Source of the DNA: JACMMS01 sp043758775
GTDB lineage: Bacteria > Pseudomonadota > Gammaproteobacteria > Burkholderiales > Methylophilaceae
Assembly (NCBI GenBank): GCA_043758775.1
Contig: JAYVMU010000017.1
Location: 1-15,045 of the forward strand
Direction: 5' to 3'
DNA length: 15,045 bases
Both the position numbers and the translations under genes were made by a program. Under the pieces are notes generated by a model. That model was not told the DNA's origin and did not search any database. It saw nothing but the letters and a program-made list of their open reading frames with translations. Positions 13,990 through 15,045 of this stretch are shown here, one piece after another (the stretch's first letter is position 1; the number at the start of each line of letters is the position of its first letter).

Positions 13990-15045
13990 ATGCCTTTACA
14001 CACCACTCTCTTGGAATGAAATTAAAACTCGTGCCAATGCTTTTTCTAAAGAATGGCAAGATGAATTTCGTGAAGATGCCGAAGCTAAATGATTTTGGGA
14101 TGGATTTTTTAATGTATTTGGTATTACGCGTCGTCGTATTGCTAGCTTTGAAGAGCCCGTAAAAAAGGGTAATGATAAAAGCGGCTTTATTAGTTTACTC
14201 TGGCGTGGTCAATTACTGGTAGAGCATAAATCACGTGGTAAAAACTTGGACAAAGCCTTTAATCAAGCTTTAGAGTATTTTCCAGGCCTAAAAGAACGTG
14301 ATTTACCCAAGTATGTTTTAGTGTCAGACTTCGCAAATTTCAGACTATATAATCTGGAAGCTAATGAACAAATTGATTTTGCGCTTGAAGATTTATATAA
14401 AAATGTAAAGCTATTTGGCTTTATTGCGGGCTACACCACGCAAATTATCGAGCCGCAAGCCCAAATAAATATCAAAGCCGCAGAGCGTATGGCAAGTTGC
14501 ACGATGCACTTAAGGCGGTAGGTTGCATAGGTCATCCGCTAGAGGTTTATTTAGTGCGTTTGTTGTTTTGCTTGTTTGCAGAAGACACGACTATTTCTGA
14601 AAAACGTTTGTTTCAAGATTACATCGACACTAAAACCAGTGAAGATGGCAGTGATTTGGCTAATCAACTCAATGGTTTGTTTCATGTGCTTAATACACCA
14701 GTAGATAAGCGTCTTAAAAATCTAGATGAAAGCGTGGCTGCGTTTCCCTATGTAAATGGCAAGTTGTTTGAAGAACAATTGCTACCAGCTGCGTTTGATA
14801 GCAAAATGCGAGAGAATTTGCTGGATTTATGTGCGCTGGATTGGAGCATAATCTCCCCTGCTATCTTTGGCAGCCTGTTTCAAAGCATTATGGATGCTGA
14901 TGCGCGGCGTAATTTAGACGCACATTACACCAGTGAAGAGACTATTCTCAAGCTTATAAAGCCATTATTTTTAGATGCGCTGTAGGCTGAGTTTGAAAAA
15001 ATCAGAGGCAATAAAAATCGCCTGAATGAGTTGCACCAAAAACTA
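13990..15045 (+). pseudogene. Decayed MmeI-like type II restriction-modification gene (fused nuclease-methyltransferase), truncated by the window edge
   Basis: Joined across lesions, the frames give the N-terminal half of a family of fused endonuclease-N6-adenine methyltransferases. Recognisable parts are WNEIKTRANAFSKEW, FFNVFGITRRRIASFEEPVK, LLVEHKSRGKNLDKAFNQAL (nuclease E-x-K), YFPGLKERDLPKYVLVSDF, KLHDALKAVG, VRLLFCLFAEDT, PYVNGKLFEEQL and SPAIFGSLFQSIMD, then LDAHYTSEETILKLIKPLF at the start of the methyltransferase part. Lesions are a shift between the ATG at 13990 and codon TGG at 14012, an in-frame TGA at 14090-14092, a one-base loss near 14490-14492 (ATG G|GC AAG), and TAG at 14983-14985 with coding sense continuing to the edge. 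The position usually held by the nuclease Asp (D-x9-E-x-K) reads Ser at 14192-14194, judged against remembered family sequences. The gene is non-functional as written. Confidence 0.88.

Noticed and set aside
14090..14092. TGA in the MmeI-like gene as a selenocysteine codon
   Set aside because: No selenoprotein family is involved, and the gene carries other frameshifts and a TAG, so a nonsense mutation is simpler.
1..15045. tRNA genes, rRNA genes or insertion sequences
   Set aside because: I saw no cloverleaf-like segment, transposase or terminal inverted repeats with target duplication anywhere in the window.

Overview
The window is the replication-origin neighbourhood of a low-GC (about 40% by eye) proteobacterial chromosome. 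Gene order gyrB-dnaN-dnaA | rpmH-rnpA-yidD-yidC-mnmE without recF, together with protein features, suggests a betaproteobacterium. Methylophilaceae (Methylotenera-like) is my best guess, but it rests on family resemblance and was not checked by search.

Layout. Positions 1-3690 are an accessory block read leftward: an orphan type I modification subunit (hsdM), a Sel1-like protein of unknown role that sits in the same frame directly after the hsdM stop, and a DEDDh exonuclease. No hsdS or hsdR is visible. Positions 3750-3880 hold short tandem repeats and the gyrB terminator. Positions 3895-9244 carry gyrB, dnaN and dnaA leftward. The dnaA-dnaN gap (7513-7795) and the dnaA-rpmH gap (9245-9538) are AT-rich and hold DnaA boxes, repeats and a possible DnaA-trio tract, so oriC is probably here and may be bipartite. 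From 9466 a sigma70-type promoter drives the rightward cluster rpmH (44 aa), rnpA, yidD, yidC, mnmE, which ends at a hairpin shared with the convergent yegP/DUF1508 gene. Positions 13990-15045 carry a decayed MmeI-like restriction-modification gene that runs off the right edge.

How it fits together. DnaA, the DNA polymerase III beta clamp and gyrase B serve initiation, elongation and supercoiling. L34, RNase P protein, YidD, YidC and MnmE serve translation, tRNA processing and modification, and membrane insertion. Two parS-like palindromes (6360-6375 and 13908-13939) bracket the origin, which suggests ParB-based origin segregation, although parA and parB are not in the window.

Main points of interest. 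(1) rnpA has no ATG, GTG or TTG start upstream of its conserved N-terminal segment, and a terminator-shaped hairpin lies inside its first codons; both would hold RNase P protein below L34. (2) The two parS-like sites flank oriC. (3) The dnaA-dnaN gap holds a candidate unwinding element. (4) Restriction-modification remnants sit on both sides of the origin: an orphan HsdM and an MmeI-like pseudogene with at least four lesions. I see no convincing new defence system, CRISPR array, tRNA or insertion sequence.
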